DNA of 64,000 nt from Epiperipatus broadwayi (Eukaryota; Onychophora; Udeonychophora; Euonychophora; Peripatidae), in assembly GCA_028023455.1 (NCBI GenBank), contig JAQFVV010006208.1:7236963-7300962 (forward strand), written 5' to 3'. Shown here in pieces: positions 1-12,466 of the stretch. The translations under genes and the position numbers were made by a program. The first letter of the stretch is position 1, and the number at the start of each line of letters is the position of its first letter. The notes beneath the pieces were generated by a model, which worked only from the letters and a program-made list of their open reading frames with translations, made no database searches and had not been told where the DNA came from.

Positions 1-3000
1 TGCAGGATGAAGGTCTCTCCAAGTTTAATCCATCTTCTCCGATCTTTAGCTTCTCTTCTCCACATCACCCCTACACATTTTCTTATTTCATCCATCCATC
101 TTACATGTGGTCTCCTTCTGGGTCTTTTACAATCTCTTGGAATCCAGTTTAAAATTTCAATTGTCCATCTATTATCATCTCTTCTAGCAATATGTCCAGC
201 CCAACTCCACTTCAATCTTTTAATTTTTTCAATGAGGTCAGTAACACCTGTTTGTTCTCTTACCCATACATTGCATTTTCGATCTCTTCTTGTTACTCCC
301 AACATACATCTCTCCATACTTCTTTGAGTGGTCTGAAGTCTCTGTATTGATCTTCTATTAAGTGTCCAAGTCTCAGATCCATAAGTAAGAACTGGTAAAA
401 CACATTTGTTAAAAACCTTTCTTTTCAAACACATAGGCATATTTCCTTTTAATATCAAGTTATTTCTACCAAAAGCACTCCAACCAAGTTTAATTCTATG
501 ATTAATTTCCTCTATTATGTTTCCATCTGTATTAATAATCTGACCAAGGTATTTGTAACTCTTAACTTCTAATTCATCATAATCAATCTTTATTTTCATA
601 TTTTGAGCAAATCGATTAAACATTACTTTAGTCTTTTTAACATTTATCTTTAGTCCTACTTTCCTACTTTCATCTGATAACTCCTGCAACATTTCCTGCA
701 GCTCGGAAGCATTATTTGCAAAAACAACTACATCATCTGCGAAATCTAAATGACTTAAATAATCTCCATTTACTTTCACTCCTTTAGTTTCCCATTTTAA
801 TCCACAAAATACTTCTTGCAGTACTGCTGTAAAAAGTTTTGGAGATATAGAGTCACCTTGTCTTACACCTTTCTCAATGTTGACTTTCCCAGTATCATTA
901 TGTAATCTAATTGTTGCTGTTGCATTTTTATAAATATTCTTTAAAATATGACAATATCCTGGATCTATACCTTGATGATCCAATGCTTTAATCACTGAAG
1001 AAATGTTTATAGAATCAAATGCCTTTTCATAATCTACAAATCCAAAACATAATGACAACTCATATTCATTTGTCCTTTCTATAACTTCTCTCAATACTTG
1101 AATATGATCTACTGTACTAAAACCACTTTTAAATCCAGCTTGTTCTCTTGGTTGGTGAAAATCCAAGGTTCTCTGTAGACGAGTTGTAATTATCTTGGTA
1201 AAAATTTTATATAAAACTGATAAAAGGCTGATAGGTCTGTAATTTCTAATATCTTCTTTATCACCTTTTTTAAATATTAATATTATTACTGCATTCTTCC
1301 AATCATCCGGTACATCTTTATCATTTAGACATTTGGTATATAACTTTGCTAATATTTTTCTGTTTCTTCACCTGCTTCTTTTAATATATCAATTATAATT
1401 CCATCATTACCTGGAGCCTTTCCTTTTTTCATACATTTAATTGCATTTCTCACTTCTTCATTTAAAATTCTGGGCAATTCGGAAGATGTAATAGATATAG
1501 GAGGTACTTGTTCTTTATTACTATATAATTCTTGATAAAAATCTTCTACCAATTTCATAATGTCATCCCTCTTTTTAGTAATAATTCCATCTTTTTTCCT
1601 TATTGCAGATATAAATTTCCTACCAATACCAAAATGTTGTTTTACATTCTTAAGACTTTTATTTTCTTCTACAGCTTTTCTTGCTAGTTCACAGTTATAC
1701 TTTCTTATATCATTTTCAACTCTTTTCCGCACCATTTTACAAAATTCGAGATATTCAATTCTTTTTAATGCATCATTCTTGCATATCTTCATATTCCTTC
1801 TTTTCTTCATAAGTTCTCTAGTCTCAGTAGAAATTTTATTAGTCAATTGCTGCTTTTTTCTACCAGCTATCTTTGTTGCAGTTTTTAAAAGTGTATCAGT
1901 TATTTTCATATTAATTTCATTCAAATCTGAATCATGTTCAAAATCTACTAATATTTGAAACCGATTTGTAAGTTCTAATTTAAATTCATTAGAATGTTTC
2001 TGAAGATTAGGAATATCAACTGTAAATATAGTTTTTCTTAATAATTTTTGTCTCTCTAGTTTTACATTAACATGTATCTTACCCCTTACTAATCGATGAT
2101 CACTTCCTGTGTTAAATTTATTAAGAACATTACAATCTTGAAATATGTATTTCCTGTTAGTCAAAATATAATCCAATTCTGCTGTACCTTCATTTGGATG
2201 CTTCCATGTCCATTTCCTTCTAACATTTTTCTCAAAAAAAAGAATTCATAATATAAAGTTTTTCCTTCTCTGCAAACTCCACAAGTCTATGTCCTCTCTC
2301 ATTTCTATTACCATAACCAAAATTACCTACAACACTTTCATCTTTCATTTGTTTACCAATTCTAGCATTAAAATCTCCCATAACAATTTTAAAATGTTGT
2401 TTACTCTGATCAAAAGCCTTTTGTACATCCATATAAAAATCTTCTACTACTTCATCACTGTGAGAACTTGTTGGGGCATAAACCTGAATTATCTGCATTT
2501 GATATCTGCTATTAAGTTGTATAACTAATCTTGCCACTCATTCTGATACACCATCAATCTCCACAATATTGTTCTTCCACTTTTTATTTATAATGAATCC
2601 TACTCCACTTGTATTTCCAATATTTGTGCCTTTATAATAGAGCATATGTCCACTTTTTAAATCAATTGTCTCTTCACCTTTTCTTCTAACTTCACAAAGT
2701 CCAATAATATCCCATTTAATATAAGAGAGTTCTTCTTCTAATTCTTGCAATCTTCCTTCACTTGAAAGTGATCTGCAGTTGTAAGTACCTAAATAAAAAG
2801 TCGTCATCAAATGGCAGCCTGGGTCCGCCTCCAGGATATTCTTAGCACCCTCCGCCTTCGGCCACCAACCGCTGCCTTGGTTGGTGACTTTACAGCCTCC
2901 TGGGATTAAGGGCCATGCTTTATTTTTGTCTGTCATAATTGTATAATTGGGAAAAATCTTTATCATTTACACAAACATTCATTCTGCCTTATCAGGCACT

Positions 3001-3258
3001 GAGAAGAAAGACCATGGTGTTTCTTGATCTTAAACTCAGAGGTAAAAAGCCAATAAACTCACCACACTGGCTAATGCGTGTTGGTGAGCAGCCCATCCAT
3101 GTTCGTATACTATATGAATAAACATATAGTAATAACAGCTGCAACGACAAGAACGTATGGAGTGGACATTAGGAATTTGCCCTGCTCGGTTCCTTTAAGG
3201 CCTCCAAGAGGAATCAAAGGGTCTCCTTTCAGTTAATAGCAAACTCCTTTCTGCATAT
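1..3258 (-). mobile_element. RTE-type LINE, near full length, decayed
   Basis: A non-LTR retrotransposon read on the minus strand. It encodes an AP-type endonuclease followed by a reverse transcriptase. Visible endonuclease signatures are the N-terminal 'GTYNCRSL' near 2780, 'MGDFNARIG' near 2370 and 'SDHRLV' near 2100. Reverse transcriptase signatures are 'FVDYEKAFDS' near 1030, the FADD catalytic box at 732-743, and a C-terminal 'GSETWTL' plus 'WAGHIARRDD' region around 400-170. The frame is broken by an in-frame TGA at 2538-2540 (likely CGA to TGA), a frameshift in an A8 run at 2234-2241, and another near 1350. The region 2967-3258 resembles the 5' part of the copy at 42776-46440. The 3' tail lies just outside the window. 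The clade is called from the domain layout and the CAT-rich 3' tail of sister copies. Confidence 0.85.
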
Positions 3259-4088
3259 ATATGTAATTATAAAATTCCAATCTAATTTAAACTTAAAAAG
3301 ATAAAGAAGAATTTAATTAAGAACTATTTTAAATCTATTTTAGATTTTGACTAATGTAAATTAAATAACAACAACCATTGTTAAGACATTGTAATTTTTT
3401 TTTTTTTAATTAATTAAAAAGGAAAAATACTTTTTTAGACTTCATTCTTATAAATTTTTTATTCCACATTTATTGTTAAAAGAAGGTTGCCTTGACAACA
3501 GTTTGAAATTGTTGATTGTTATTGATATTGAAATTGTCTAAGTGTTGACTGGTTTTTAATAATTCTTAATATGAGTATAAATATTGGGGTGAGTTTAACT
3601 GAAAAAGATAGATATCTTTAAAAAAGAAAAAAAAATGTTACTAGTTTTCATGATAACTGAGTATGGGATCCCAGGTATGTGTGTGTGAAAATCTCAGTGA
3701 TAATACTTAGCTGATATGTGTGTAGCAAACACACTTACTATAACAGAAATGTAAACATTTTTGGAGTCATATCTAAGTAAATATTTATCTTGTTGATCTG
3801 GTAACCAAAATGTATTATGCAAGCAATATATGTGTGAAGATGACCCTCTTGTATATATACACTGGTGAAGGAAACATAATCTTGAAGATTGTAATGAATA
3901 TAAGTAGACAATATATATACAATGTATGCATGAAGCTTACTTTTGGATATCTATAGGAGTACAAATGAAAATAATCAACTTGAGAAAGACATTTATATAT
4001 ATTGTGAAAAAATATTATTTGAAATACTAATTTTAATGAAGGATCTTATTATATATATATATAAAGTTAGAGTGAGTTTATTGGTTTT
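3259..4088. other. Intronic AT-rich DNA, no gene seen
   Basis: Short TA and GTGT microsatellite runs and poly(A/T) tracts. There is no open frame or recognised repeat family. Confidence 0.5.
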
Positions 4089-4345
4089 TTTACGTCTGAG
4101 TTTAAGAGCAAGAAACACCATGATCTTTCTTCTTAGTTATAATAGATGGACAATTGAAATCTTAAACTGGATTCCAAGAGATTGTAAAAGACCCAGAAAG
4201 AGACCACATGTGAGATGGATGGATGAAACAAGAAAGTGTGCAGGGGTGATGTAGAGAAGAGGAGCTAAAGATCGGAGAAGATGGATTGTACTTGGAGAGA
4301 TCTTCATCCTGCAGTAGATTGATAATGGTTGTTGATGATGATTTT
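4089..4345 (+). mobile_element. Internally deleted RTE-type LINE copy
   Basis: About 50 bp (4090-4137) match the reverse complement of the 5' part of the 1-3258 element near 3000-3045. They are joined directly to the last ~200 bp of its 3' end (4138-4340, coding for the 'RWTIEILNWIPRDCKRP' region) and a TGATGATGA tail. All coding sequence between is missing, so the copy is SINE-like in size. Confidence 0.75.
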
Positions 4346-6244
4346 ATTATTTTAAAAATGCAAGAAAAAAATTTTTTTTATTGTTCAAAAGAAAAAGGAA
4401 TTATTTTATATCAATTTGCTTTTAGAAAATATCTTAAACAACTTAGAAGAAATTTGCTAATTAATGGAAATAAGTTTTAAAGAAAAACTTGGAAATTATG
4501 AGTTTCCAGAGAGCAAACGATGAAAGAAAAGAGTGTTGAAATCCAGTATTTTTTTAAAAAAATTTCAAATTTAATTTTGAATCTAAATTTTTTTTTTTAA
4601 AGAAGCCTTGATTGGTTTTAAAATAATTAGAAAATATAATAAAATTATCAAGTGCTTTTTATATTAATAATAGATGAAAATCATATGAGTGAATCAATAT
4701 ATTTGTGAAAAAGAACTATTAAATTTGAAATAATTTAACCATATAAGTCAGGCCAAATTCTAGGAATATACATATATATTATAACCGTCTTGTTATGCCT
4801 CTATATGCATTATAAAATGTGTGAGTTGATCAAGCTATGTCAAAAAGAAGAAAGTTGTATTTCTATTTCTAAAAACATAACTATATTTCCTGATCAACTC
4901 GGCCTAGTAATTGTTATGAATTGTGCTATTGACGAAATCAGCTTTTAATTTATTTGACCTGGGCGCCAGGATTCATAAAAATCTGCTAAAATCTGTTGCC
5001 TGCACATCTCGCAAATTAAAAAGAAAAAATGCTTTTAAAGAATCGGTATTAGATTTTACCGTAACAAAAATTATTTTTTAAATATATTATTTTTTCTGGA
5101 AGTTATTCATAACATATTGGCAAAGGTAAATTATGTTTTTAAATCTTACTAAACTAATAATAAATTTAATAATAAACACTAATAAATATTATTAATAACG
5201 TACAAATGAAAATTGCTATTAGAAATATTTTTATTCTAACAGATTAAAATCTGTTTAAAGGAAATTATTAATTAAATAAATTGGAGAGAACACACACTAA
5301 TCCAGACGTGAAACATTAATAAAAAAACATAACAGTTAAATAATTAATTAAAAAGTTCCGGGGCAAACAAGAGTCTCTTGAACAATAACATGAAAGTCTA
5401 TATCGGGATCCTATTATAAGCTTATTTTTACGAGTTGTTTGCAAAATGGTTTGTCGACAATTTAGTCACAATCGGGAATAATAAAGAGTCATAGCTTACT
5501 AGTAAATTCAGTGAAAAAGTAGTAGATAACTATACATAATTTTTTTTTGGTTAGAATGAGCTCGGCCATTGGTTATAAATTTGATCTTGTCATCTATTTC
5601 GAAGGCTAGTCGCAGAAGCTTTACTAGTGTCCCATCTTCTTAACGATGTCAGCTAACGCCCCAGTCTACTCCTGCATGAAGGATTATTTCATCGTGGAGT
5701 GGTCTTGGATTTAATAATCCAAAACCAGCCAAAGGAAAAAACAGAAAAAACAAGACGTTCATCAAACCGGTCTCTGCCTTTTTATACTAGGGGCCCAGTT
5801 TTCAGACTTTTGCGCATCCTTTTGTTTATCAAAAATATACACTGATAATTAATTTGGTAATTCCTTATAAAATTTACGTTACAAAGTTCTCTTTTTTTTA
5901 GCAATTCTTTCGGCCATCTTTCATTTGCTAAAATATTTTTCTTTTAGCTTATCTTTTTACTTTTTGGAATTCTTTTGTTCTCTCCAATTCTACTTTTATT
6001 TCTAATTACATAAAAAAAAAATATGAAAGAACAAATTAACTTTCATTGTATGTTTTTTTTTTTTAAAAAAAAAAAAAATCTAAATTTACTTTTATTTTAT
6101 TTTTTAGCTTTTACCAAATGCCAATACGTATTTGTACCATATATAAATAAATATATATATATGTTAATTTACTATTTTATATATTTTTTTTTTTAAAAAA
6201 AAACCGCAGAGATTTACATTCTAAGTACATGCGATGTAATATTA
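4346..6244. other. AT-rich intronic DNA, no gene seen
   Basis: Contains long A/T runs (for example 6050-6080 and 6185-6203) and a less AT-rich stretch at 5540-5800 with no sustained frame. No transposon could be recognised. Confidence 0.4.
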
Positions 6245-6480
6245 TTATAATAGCTCTACAATGTTTTGTTGAGTATGGAGGATACTCTCAAACCAAAGCA
6301 CAAGATAGATTTTTGAACTCTTGTGCTTTGGTTTGAGAGTATCCTCCTTAGTCAACAAGCCATCTATTGTTGTTATAATAGCTCAACAATATTTTCTTGA
6401 ATATGGAGGATACTCTCAAACTAAAGCACAGGATAGGGACTTTGGAAAAGATAAGAGTGGCAATGATATAAGAAAATATA
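6245..6480. repeat. Short palindrome with a third partial direct copy
   Basis: Arms 6277-6305 and 6319-6347 are exact reverse complements of 29 bp around a 13-bp loop. A diverged third copy follows at about 6400-6435 in the orientation of the first arm. The tail 'GGACTTTGGAAAAGATA' recurs in the palindrome cluster at 21.5-22.0 kb, so this is a dispersed family. Confidence 0.8.
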
Positions 6481-7030
6481 ACAATAAATTGTCAAAGCTA
6501 TAAAAAAAACTAAAGACATACCATTTTTTAATATTATTCGGAAATTTAGGAGTCTGTCCATTGATAAAATAGGGCTCTTTAGATTATATTAAATGATAAT
6601 TTGTTTATAAATATCATACTTGGTCTGTTACAGTTATGTGGATCAAGGTTACAAATTTCAATACCCTCAAAAATTTACATGTGCAATAAAAATAAGATTT
6701 TCTTAACGAAACGACACATAAGGATTTTTCATCAAAATAACATGGATATTTTACGTTTTCTTTACATAAAATCTAGTCCAGAATCTAAACATTCTTAATA
6801 AAAAGAAAGAATGAATTGGAATTATTGAAAATACAGTACATTTGTATACAAGATCAAAAATACTATGTCATACAACTTTTGAATCTTACTAGAACAAAAC
6901 CATGAATAAATAAAATTCGTTATAAATATTATTAGGGTTTATCCGTCTTAAGTATCTAGATAACTATTCAATGATTGTTAATAATTTTTAAGAAAATTTA
7001 TCTTAATAGTGATTTTTTGTAATTTTTTAA
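6481..7030. other. AT-rich intronic DNA, nothing recognised
   Basis: Only short chance frames and A/T runs. Confidence 0.4.
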
Positions 7031-7078
7031 TCACATGATCACCATTCCCTATGCTACTGTATGGAGAGTTTTGCCTCT
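7031..7078. mobile_element. Miniature HFB-A remnant
   Basis: One terminus of HFB-A ('CACATGATCACCATT') is fused directly to the other ('CTGTATGGAGAGTTTTGCCT'). Everything between is missing. Confidence 0.55.
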
Positions 7079-7249
7079 GTGATAATACTTTAATATGTAT
7101 ATTTAGTATAGTTAAACATATAATATATAAAATATTAAGTAATATAGGGATATTAAATATATATGTATATAAAGTAAATGAACGATTAATTACTCCATTT
7201 TTATATACTATGTGTGTCATATCTGACATTGTCTTTAGAAGTGAACTAT

Positions 7250-7720
7250 TCTAGATTCCTTGCCTGATTGGCTAGCACCCGGTCGCTATTCAATGAGGAT
7301 AAATCCTTCATTGGGGTTCGTGCACATAATCTGTGTTTTTCCAGTAAGGTAGGGATCTACCATTAAATAGTCAGCCTTTTTGAAGGCAAGGCAGAGAGCA
7401 ATTACTTCTGTCAACCTGAATGACTGAACATGCTCTCCAATAAACCTTCTACTTCAGTAAAGGTATTTTCTCTAGTCATTATCGTGACATCGATGCAGTG
7501 AGGCAGGTCCACTTAGGGACTGGAAACTGCTACGTCTGCAGCTGACTCAAGGCAAGCTGTCCTGCACAGCCGGAAGAGTCTGAACTAGAGCTGACTCGAG
7601 GCAAGCTGTACTGCTCAGCCGGAGGAGTCGTACTTGAACTCGCAGGGCAGACTATTTATATAGCTGGAAATGAGTCCCATTACTCGGCACGTCTACCTCA
7701 GCATTAAATTGTACAGACTA
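7250..7720. repeat. GC-richer block with 49-bp tandem duplication
   Basis: This stretch is clearly richer in GC than its surroundings. It holds two imperfect copies of about 40 bp at 7541-7580 and 7590-7629 (shared core 'GGCAAGCTGT..TGC.CAGCCGG'), followed by a TATTTATATA run near 7651. It might be part of an LTR or another mobile promoter region. No coding frame was seen. Confidence 0.4.
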
Positions 7721-8390
7721 TGTTTATATGTTTTATTAACTAACGTGTGTATTTTTTTGTCACTAATAAATTATACATGTTAATTGTTGAGTAGTGTTAT
7801 CATGGTTTGAAACCGAACCTATAAATTTAGCCAAATGCAATAATGTGTAAAATATAATATACATATCTGACACACAAATCAGTTTATCTGGAAACTTACC
7901 AACCAAAAGCTTGATATAATATTCATTTTCTGAAGCAAAGCGATCATTCTTTTGCATCCTTGGAACCTAATATCGGATAATAAATTCATACATATTTTTT
8001 GACTGCGCATTTATTTTCATATGTTGCATCACTATAATTATATATTCATTGACTTCTTGCTCTGCATAGTTTAGACGAATGATAAAATAATTGACTGAAG
8101 AGCTTAAGATTCGTAGACCACAGCTCATTTGTCAATTCTCATGCTTAGCAACGAACCATTCGGCTACTTTTTTTATTGAGTTTTTATTGTTACGCTCAGA
8201 GGATACCGGAAAGTTCTCTATTTCAGGGTCAAATATGTAACGGGTTGAATTATTGTCGGATAAATTTTCTCAATATATTAATTAGTTTGAGTGAGTGTAT
8301 TAAATTAATATTAGAATTTATTTTATAGCTTATATGTACGTATGATTATTTTTGATGATGATGATATTATATATATGTTTCTATTTATAG
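7721..8390. other. Intron upstream of kinase exon
   Basis: AT-rich sequence ending in the splice acceptor TTTATAG at 8384-8390. No repeat was recognised. Confidence 0.5.
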
Positions 8391-8436
8391 CAAACGTATG
8401 ACTGCTCCCCAAGCACTTGATCATCCATGGTTAAAG
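8391..8436 (+). CDS. Unc-89: Unc-89/obscurin kinase 1, last catalytic exon
   Basis: A 46-nt exon between acceptor TTTATAG and donor GTTTGT. It begins with the third base of a codon (phase 2) and ends in phase 0, encoding K-R-M-T-A-P-Q-A-L-D-H-P-W-L-K. The R-M-T-A...A-L-x-H-P-W pattern is kinase subdomain XI, the end of the catalytic core; the Arg is the invariant residue of that subdomain. The rest of kinase 1 must lie upstream of the window. Phase 0 matches the next exon at 14323. The Unc-89 assignment rests on the order kinase, linker, Ig, Fn3, kinase seen across the window. Confidence 0.85.
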
Positions 8437-8653
8437 GTTTGTTTGTTCATAAATTTCATTTTACATTTGCATGTATATATATATTTACAGGTAATTTAGA
8501 CACCTAATTTACTAAAAATAACAATTGTTCTGTGACATATGTATATATAGTAAGAAAAGTTATTGTGATAGCTTTTGCCCTATCTCAATAGAGAATCATG
8601 TACAGTTTCAAGGGCACTGTGAAATAATTTGAATGTTTATACACACATATATA

Positions 8654-8981
8654 AATATAGGATATTTGAACCCAGCCTTTCAAGCCCTTCACTATCCACA
8701 CTATCTCCTACTACTGATACACATGACCACACACATGCAGAAAAGATAAGTAATCACTAATATTCGTATTTTGTGCTAAACCAGCATTCATCAATTGGTC
8801 CAGACTACCATGTCCATACATATATATATAATCAGTATATATATATTATCTTTTCTGCGTGTGTGTGGCCATATGTATCAGTAATATGAGCTAGTGTGGA
8901 TGGTGGAGGGGCTTGAAAGTCTGAGTTCAAATCCCCTATATTTACAATTAGGCTCCAGGTAGTGCCTGGCATTTCAAATCT
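8654..8981. mobile_element. HFB-B foldback element, copy 1
   Basis: A palindromic element flanked by a 14-bp direct repeat TACACACATATATA (8640-8653 and 8982-8995). The left arm reads outward on the minus strand and carries a decayed hammerhead around 8752-8816 (TTGATGA and AAAA in place of CTGATGA and GAAA). The right arm has lost the ribozyme core but keeps the outer part ending in 'GAGTTCAAATCCCC' and the CCAGG...CCTGG terminal hairpin (8954-8969). Confidence 0.85.
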
Positions 8982-8995
8982 TACACACATATATA

Positions 8996-9607
8996 TTGAA
9001 TTCTCTTTTCGACCTTTTTAAAGGGACTGGAGAAATATATATATAAATGATAGAGTGAAAGCCTTTTAAAAATTGTAAATAAGAAACAATTTAATGACTA
9101 TTCATTGAACTACTGTTTATTTAAAAAAAAAAGATGGAGCCATTCTTTTCTTGATCTTCTAACAGTAGTATTCGTAGCCAAAGAAGTGAGTGGTTTACTC
9201 CATTAATTACATGTATATATTATACACTAATAATTTTTGGTGAAATTTATTTGATATTCTAGTAACAAATGTCTATTTTACTAGTAACTAATTAATAAAA
9301 AAATATATACATAAACAAATAATAATAATAAATAATCTTTAATATGTGTTCCAATACAGTATACAAATATTTTATTCAAAATCAAATGTTAAAATCCCTA
9401 ATCAGTAAAATAATTTTATTTAAATTTGGAACTAAATTCATATTATTTATTCAGAAATGATATAGCTTCTGAACATTTAAAGCAATTAATGACATTCCAT
9501 AAGATTTTTTCTTAATGCAGAATATTTTTATATACTGAGAAAGCAATAAAGAAAGTATTAATTAAACCATATGAAATAATGTTCTAAAGCTCCTTATTGG
9601 GACATTT
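8996..9607. other. AT-rich intron, nothing recognised
   Basis: No frame, palindrome or repeat family could be supported here. Confidence 0.4.
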
Positions 9608-9622
9608 CTTAAAATTCACTTT

Positions 9623-10503
9623 ATGATAATATTAAATAGTGCTATCACACTTATAACGTAAAGCTGTATAACTAATATCAATTAGTCAATTAAAATGGCT
9701 GAGCGCTTTCGAGAAACTGCACTTCTCATAATCATAGCCATTTGTGACTCATTCATTGAAATCATTCTATTAGTATAATATGCAAACTCTATGCAAATGC
9801 GTCAATTAGTCCATCTTTTTGATACAGCAAAACATGCTTCTTTACGATTAATGGTGAAGGAGTCCTCTGCTATGAAGTAAGCCTCCTTTACCTTACATTT
9901 AACATCATGCCTCTCAGTACAAACCAATTTTGCAGATGCAGGTTCAAACTCGTGTCCTGATACAGGCCGTGTATAAAGTGGCATGCCCTCACAATGGATG
10001 CAAAGCTTCATACTATGGTGAAACCAAAGCCACCATAGCTACTAGGTTGTCACAGCATAAGTATAGGTATAATAAGTCACATACTAACCCAGAATGGACT
10101 TCAATTTTTGCACAACATCAAAAAGTATCAGGACACTAGTTTGAACCCGCATCTGCAAAATTGGTTTGTACTGAGTGGCATGATGTTAAGTGAAGGTAAA
10201 GGAGGCTTACTTCATAGCAGAGGGCTCCTTTGCCATTAATCATAAAGAAGCATGTTTTTCTATATCAAAAAGATGGTCTAATTGACTCAATTGCATAGAG
10301 TTTGCATATTATACTTATAGAATGATTTCAACGAATGAGTCACAACTGGCTATGATTATGAGAAGTACAGTTTCTCGAAAGCACTCAGCCATTTTAATTG
10401 ACTAATTGATATTAATTATATAGCTTTACGTTATAAGTGTGATAGCACTATTTCATATTATCATAATTTGGACAAGCATAAAGCATAAATCTACAAATGA
10501 TTA
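9623..10503. mobile_element. Head-to-head PLE remnant with GIY-YIG coding
   Basis: An 881-bp palindrome flanked by a 15-bp direct repeat CTTAAAATTCACTTT (9608-9622 and 10504-10518). The centre, + strand 9960-10137, encodes a Penelope-type GIY-YIG endonuclease segment: 'VYKVACPHNGCKASYYGET' then 'RLSQHKYRY'. The expected continuation ('SGHEFEPASAKLV', then 'KEAYFIAED', 'INRKEA') is present on the minus strand in the left arm (about 9965-9810) and, with a stop, on the + strand in the right arm (about 10130-10270). The outer arms hold 'CGAAAGCGCTCAGCC', resembling PLE 3' ends. No reverse transcriptase remains. Confidence 0.85.
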
Positions 10504-10518
10504 CTTAAAATTCACTTT

Positions 10519-11320
10519 GAAAAATATTTGAATTAGTTTATTTGCAACCTTTATCCTGTTAGAAAAAAGGCATGGTTTTTCTTACAAACAATAACCATTT
10601 GAAGTATTATCATATATGGGTTAGTACAGCAATAGAATAGTGCACTTAAAAGCCAAAAGTTCATAGATTAATTCTTACTAAGCAAAGTAAAAAAAAAAAA
10701 ATTCAGTTTGGTCAATTGTATGGAATTGTTTCACCTCAACTTGCCACTTGAGAATTCCAATATCACATACTTTTCTAAATAAAAAATTATGTGCTTATTG
10801 TATTAATTTACACAAGTTATTTATTTAGTCATTTTAATACTTTATCATTATCCATTTTAAATATAGTTCCAGGTATAAGAATGCCTGTATTGCAAATTTT
10901 ACCCATTATCCTTTTTATGTCTTCTTTTATGTTTAAGCAAAGTAAGATTTCAGAGAGGAATTAATCCAAACAAAGACTAATACTTAGACTTAACAGAAAT
11001 TTTCTAGTTTGGTGTAGTATTTAATATATTCTTAAAACTGTTCATTATCAGTCAAATTCTATATCATTTATAAATTTCATTTTACTTTCAATCCTATACT
11101 TTTTTACATACAACCATTTATCACATTTTATAGTTCTTCTAATAATATTTAATTAAGTAAATAATTGCGAAATAATTTTTTACAACTTTCTGTGTCTATG
11201 TAAATGCCACATGATAACATCTTTATTTAATTGAAGACAGATATTATTTTGCTAAAACTTTGGTAATTATATACTTAACATTATTTGACCACCATTTCTT
11301 ATGCTCGCTCATAACTGTTA
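10519..11320. other. AT-rich intron, nothing recognised
   Basis: Homopolymer runs and scattered short frames only. Confidence 0.4.
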
Positions 11321-11321
11321 T

Positions 11322-11660
11322 TAAAACAGGCAAAACTCTCCATATAGTAGTGCCACTCACTGCAAGCCAGCGTAATCAATGGATGCCAGAAGACTTGTGT
11401 ATAAAATCCCTATCTAGTGCCTACTTATCCAATATCCCCAGACAAGTTTTTAGCTTGTGGCTTTCATCAGTGAGGAGCCTTGGATCTGGAGCAATGCACC
11501 TAGATCTTCCAAGGCTCCTCACTGATGAAAGCCACAAGCTAGAAACTAATCTGGTGATATTGGATGACTAGGCACTAGATAGGGATTTTATGTACAAGCC
11601 TTCTGGCATCCATTGATTACTCTGGGTGGCACTACTGTATGGAGAGGTTTGCCTGTTTTA
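11322..11660. mobile_element. HFB-A foldback element, copy 1
   Basis: Two arms of about 165 bp meet near 11495. The outer ends are 'AGGCAAAACTCTCCATA' on the left and its inverse on the right. Each arm carries a hammerhead-like core: + strand CTGATGA at 11522-11528 with AGAAAC at 11541-11546, and a mutated one on the minus strand in the left arm. The + copy has AATC where intact copies have GTC. Sequence left of 11322 may belong to the next unit of a tandem template. Confidence 0.8.
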
Positions 11661-12466
11661 TTAACTTTTAAATCATGAATCTTTACTAAAAGAGAATTAT
11701 TAATTTTTCTTTTCTTTGATTCGTCTCCAAGGAGACAAATAATCTACTCAAATGTAATTCTTTGCCCTGTATTTCTTTCATGAATATATAACGAAGAGCT
11801 AAGATGTTTATTCTTTACTTTTATTAAATGTGAAGCGATCTACTTGGTTTATTGTTTTGCGTACATTAGTTAATACATATATACCCTTTCCTACTAATAT
11901 ATATATATATGTGTGTGTGTAATAAATGAAGAGCACAGTTTTACATTCTTTAGAGTAGATTCAATTATTAATATAGCTCATTGCTGTCTTATATAAAAGG
12001 AAAATTGATCTCTCGGATTATATATTTTTCAATTACAACCTACATAGCTTCATCAATATGCTAGAAATTTAAATACTTATCATTGATGTCATAATAGCAG
12101 TCAAAGCTTTTTATATAAATAGCATATACAAAGACATATGTGATAATTCACGCATATTATTACATAGGATTCTTACTTTTATAATCTTCCAGAAAGTAAA
12201 TATTATATATTATCTCGGACCAGTTTTACCATGTGCTTTTATCATTTGTTCTTTCTTTTATAAGCTCATGATTGTGTTTTTCTTAAATTATTTTATTAAT
12301 GTGTTTCTTTCCCTTACTCTTAAAAGCCTCTTTCAATGTATCCTTTGTATATTCTTTATCTCTAAGTGTGCATCCTATTCAGATTCTCATCTTTCTGTCA
12401 ACTTCTTCAATTGTTCAATACTTTCTCTTCCTCTTTCCTTCTTTATTTTTGCTTTTTTTTATATAA
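11661..12466. other. AT-rich intron, nothing recognised
   Basis: Includes a TA/TG microsatellite at about 11898-11920. No other element was seen. Confidence 0.4.
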
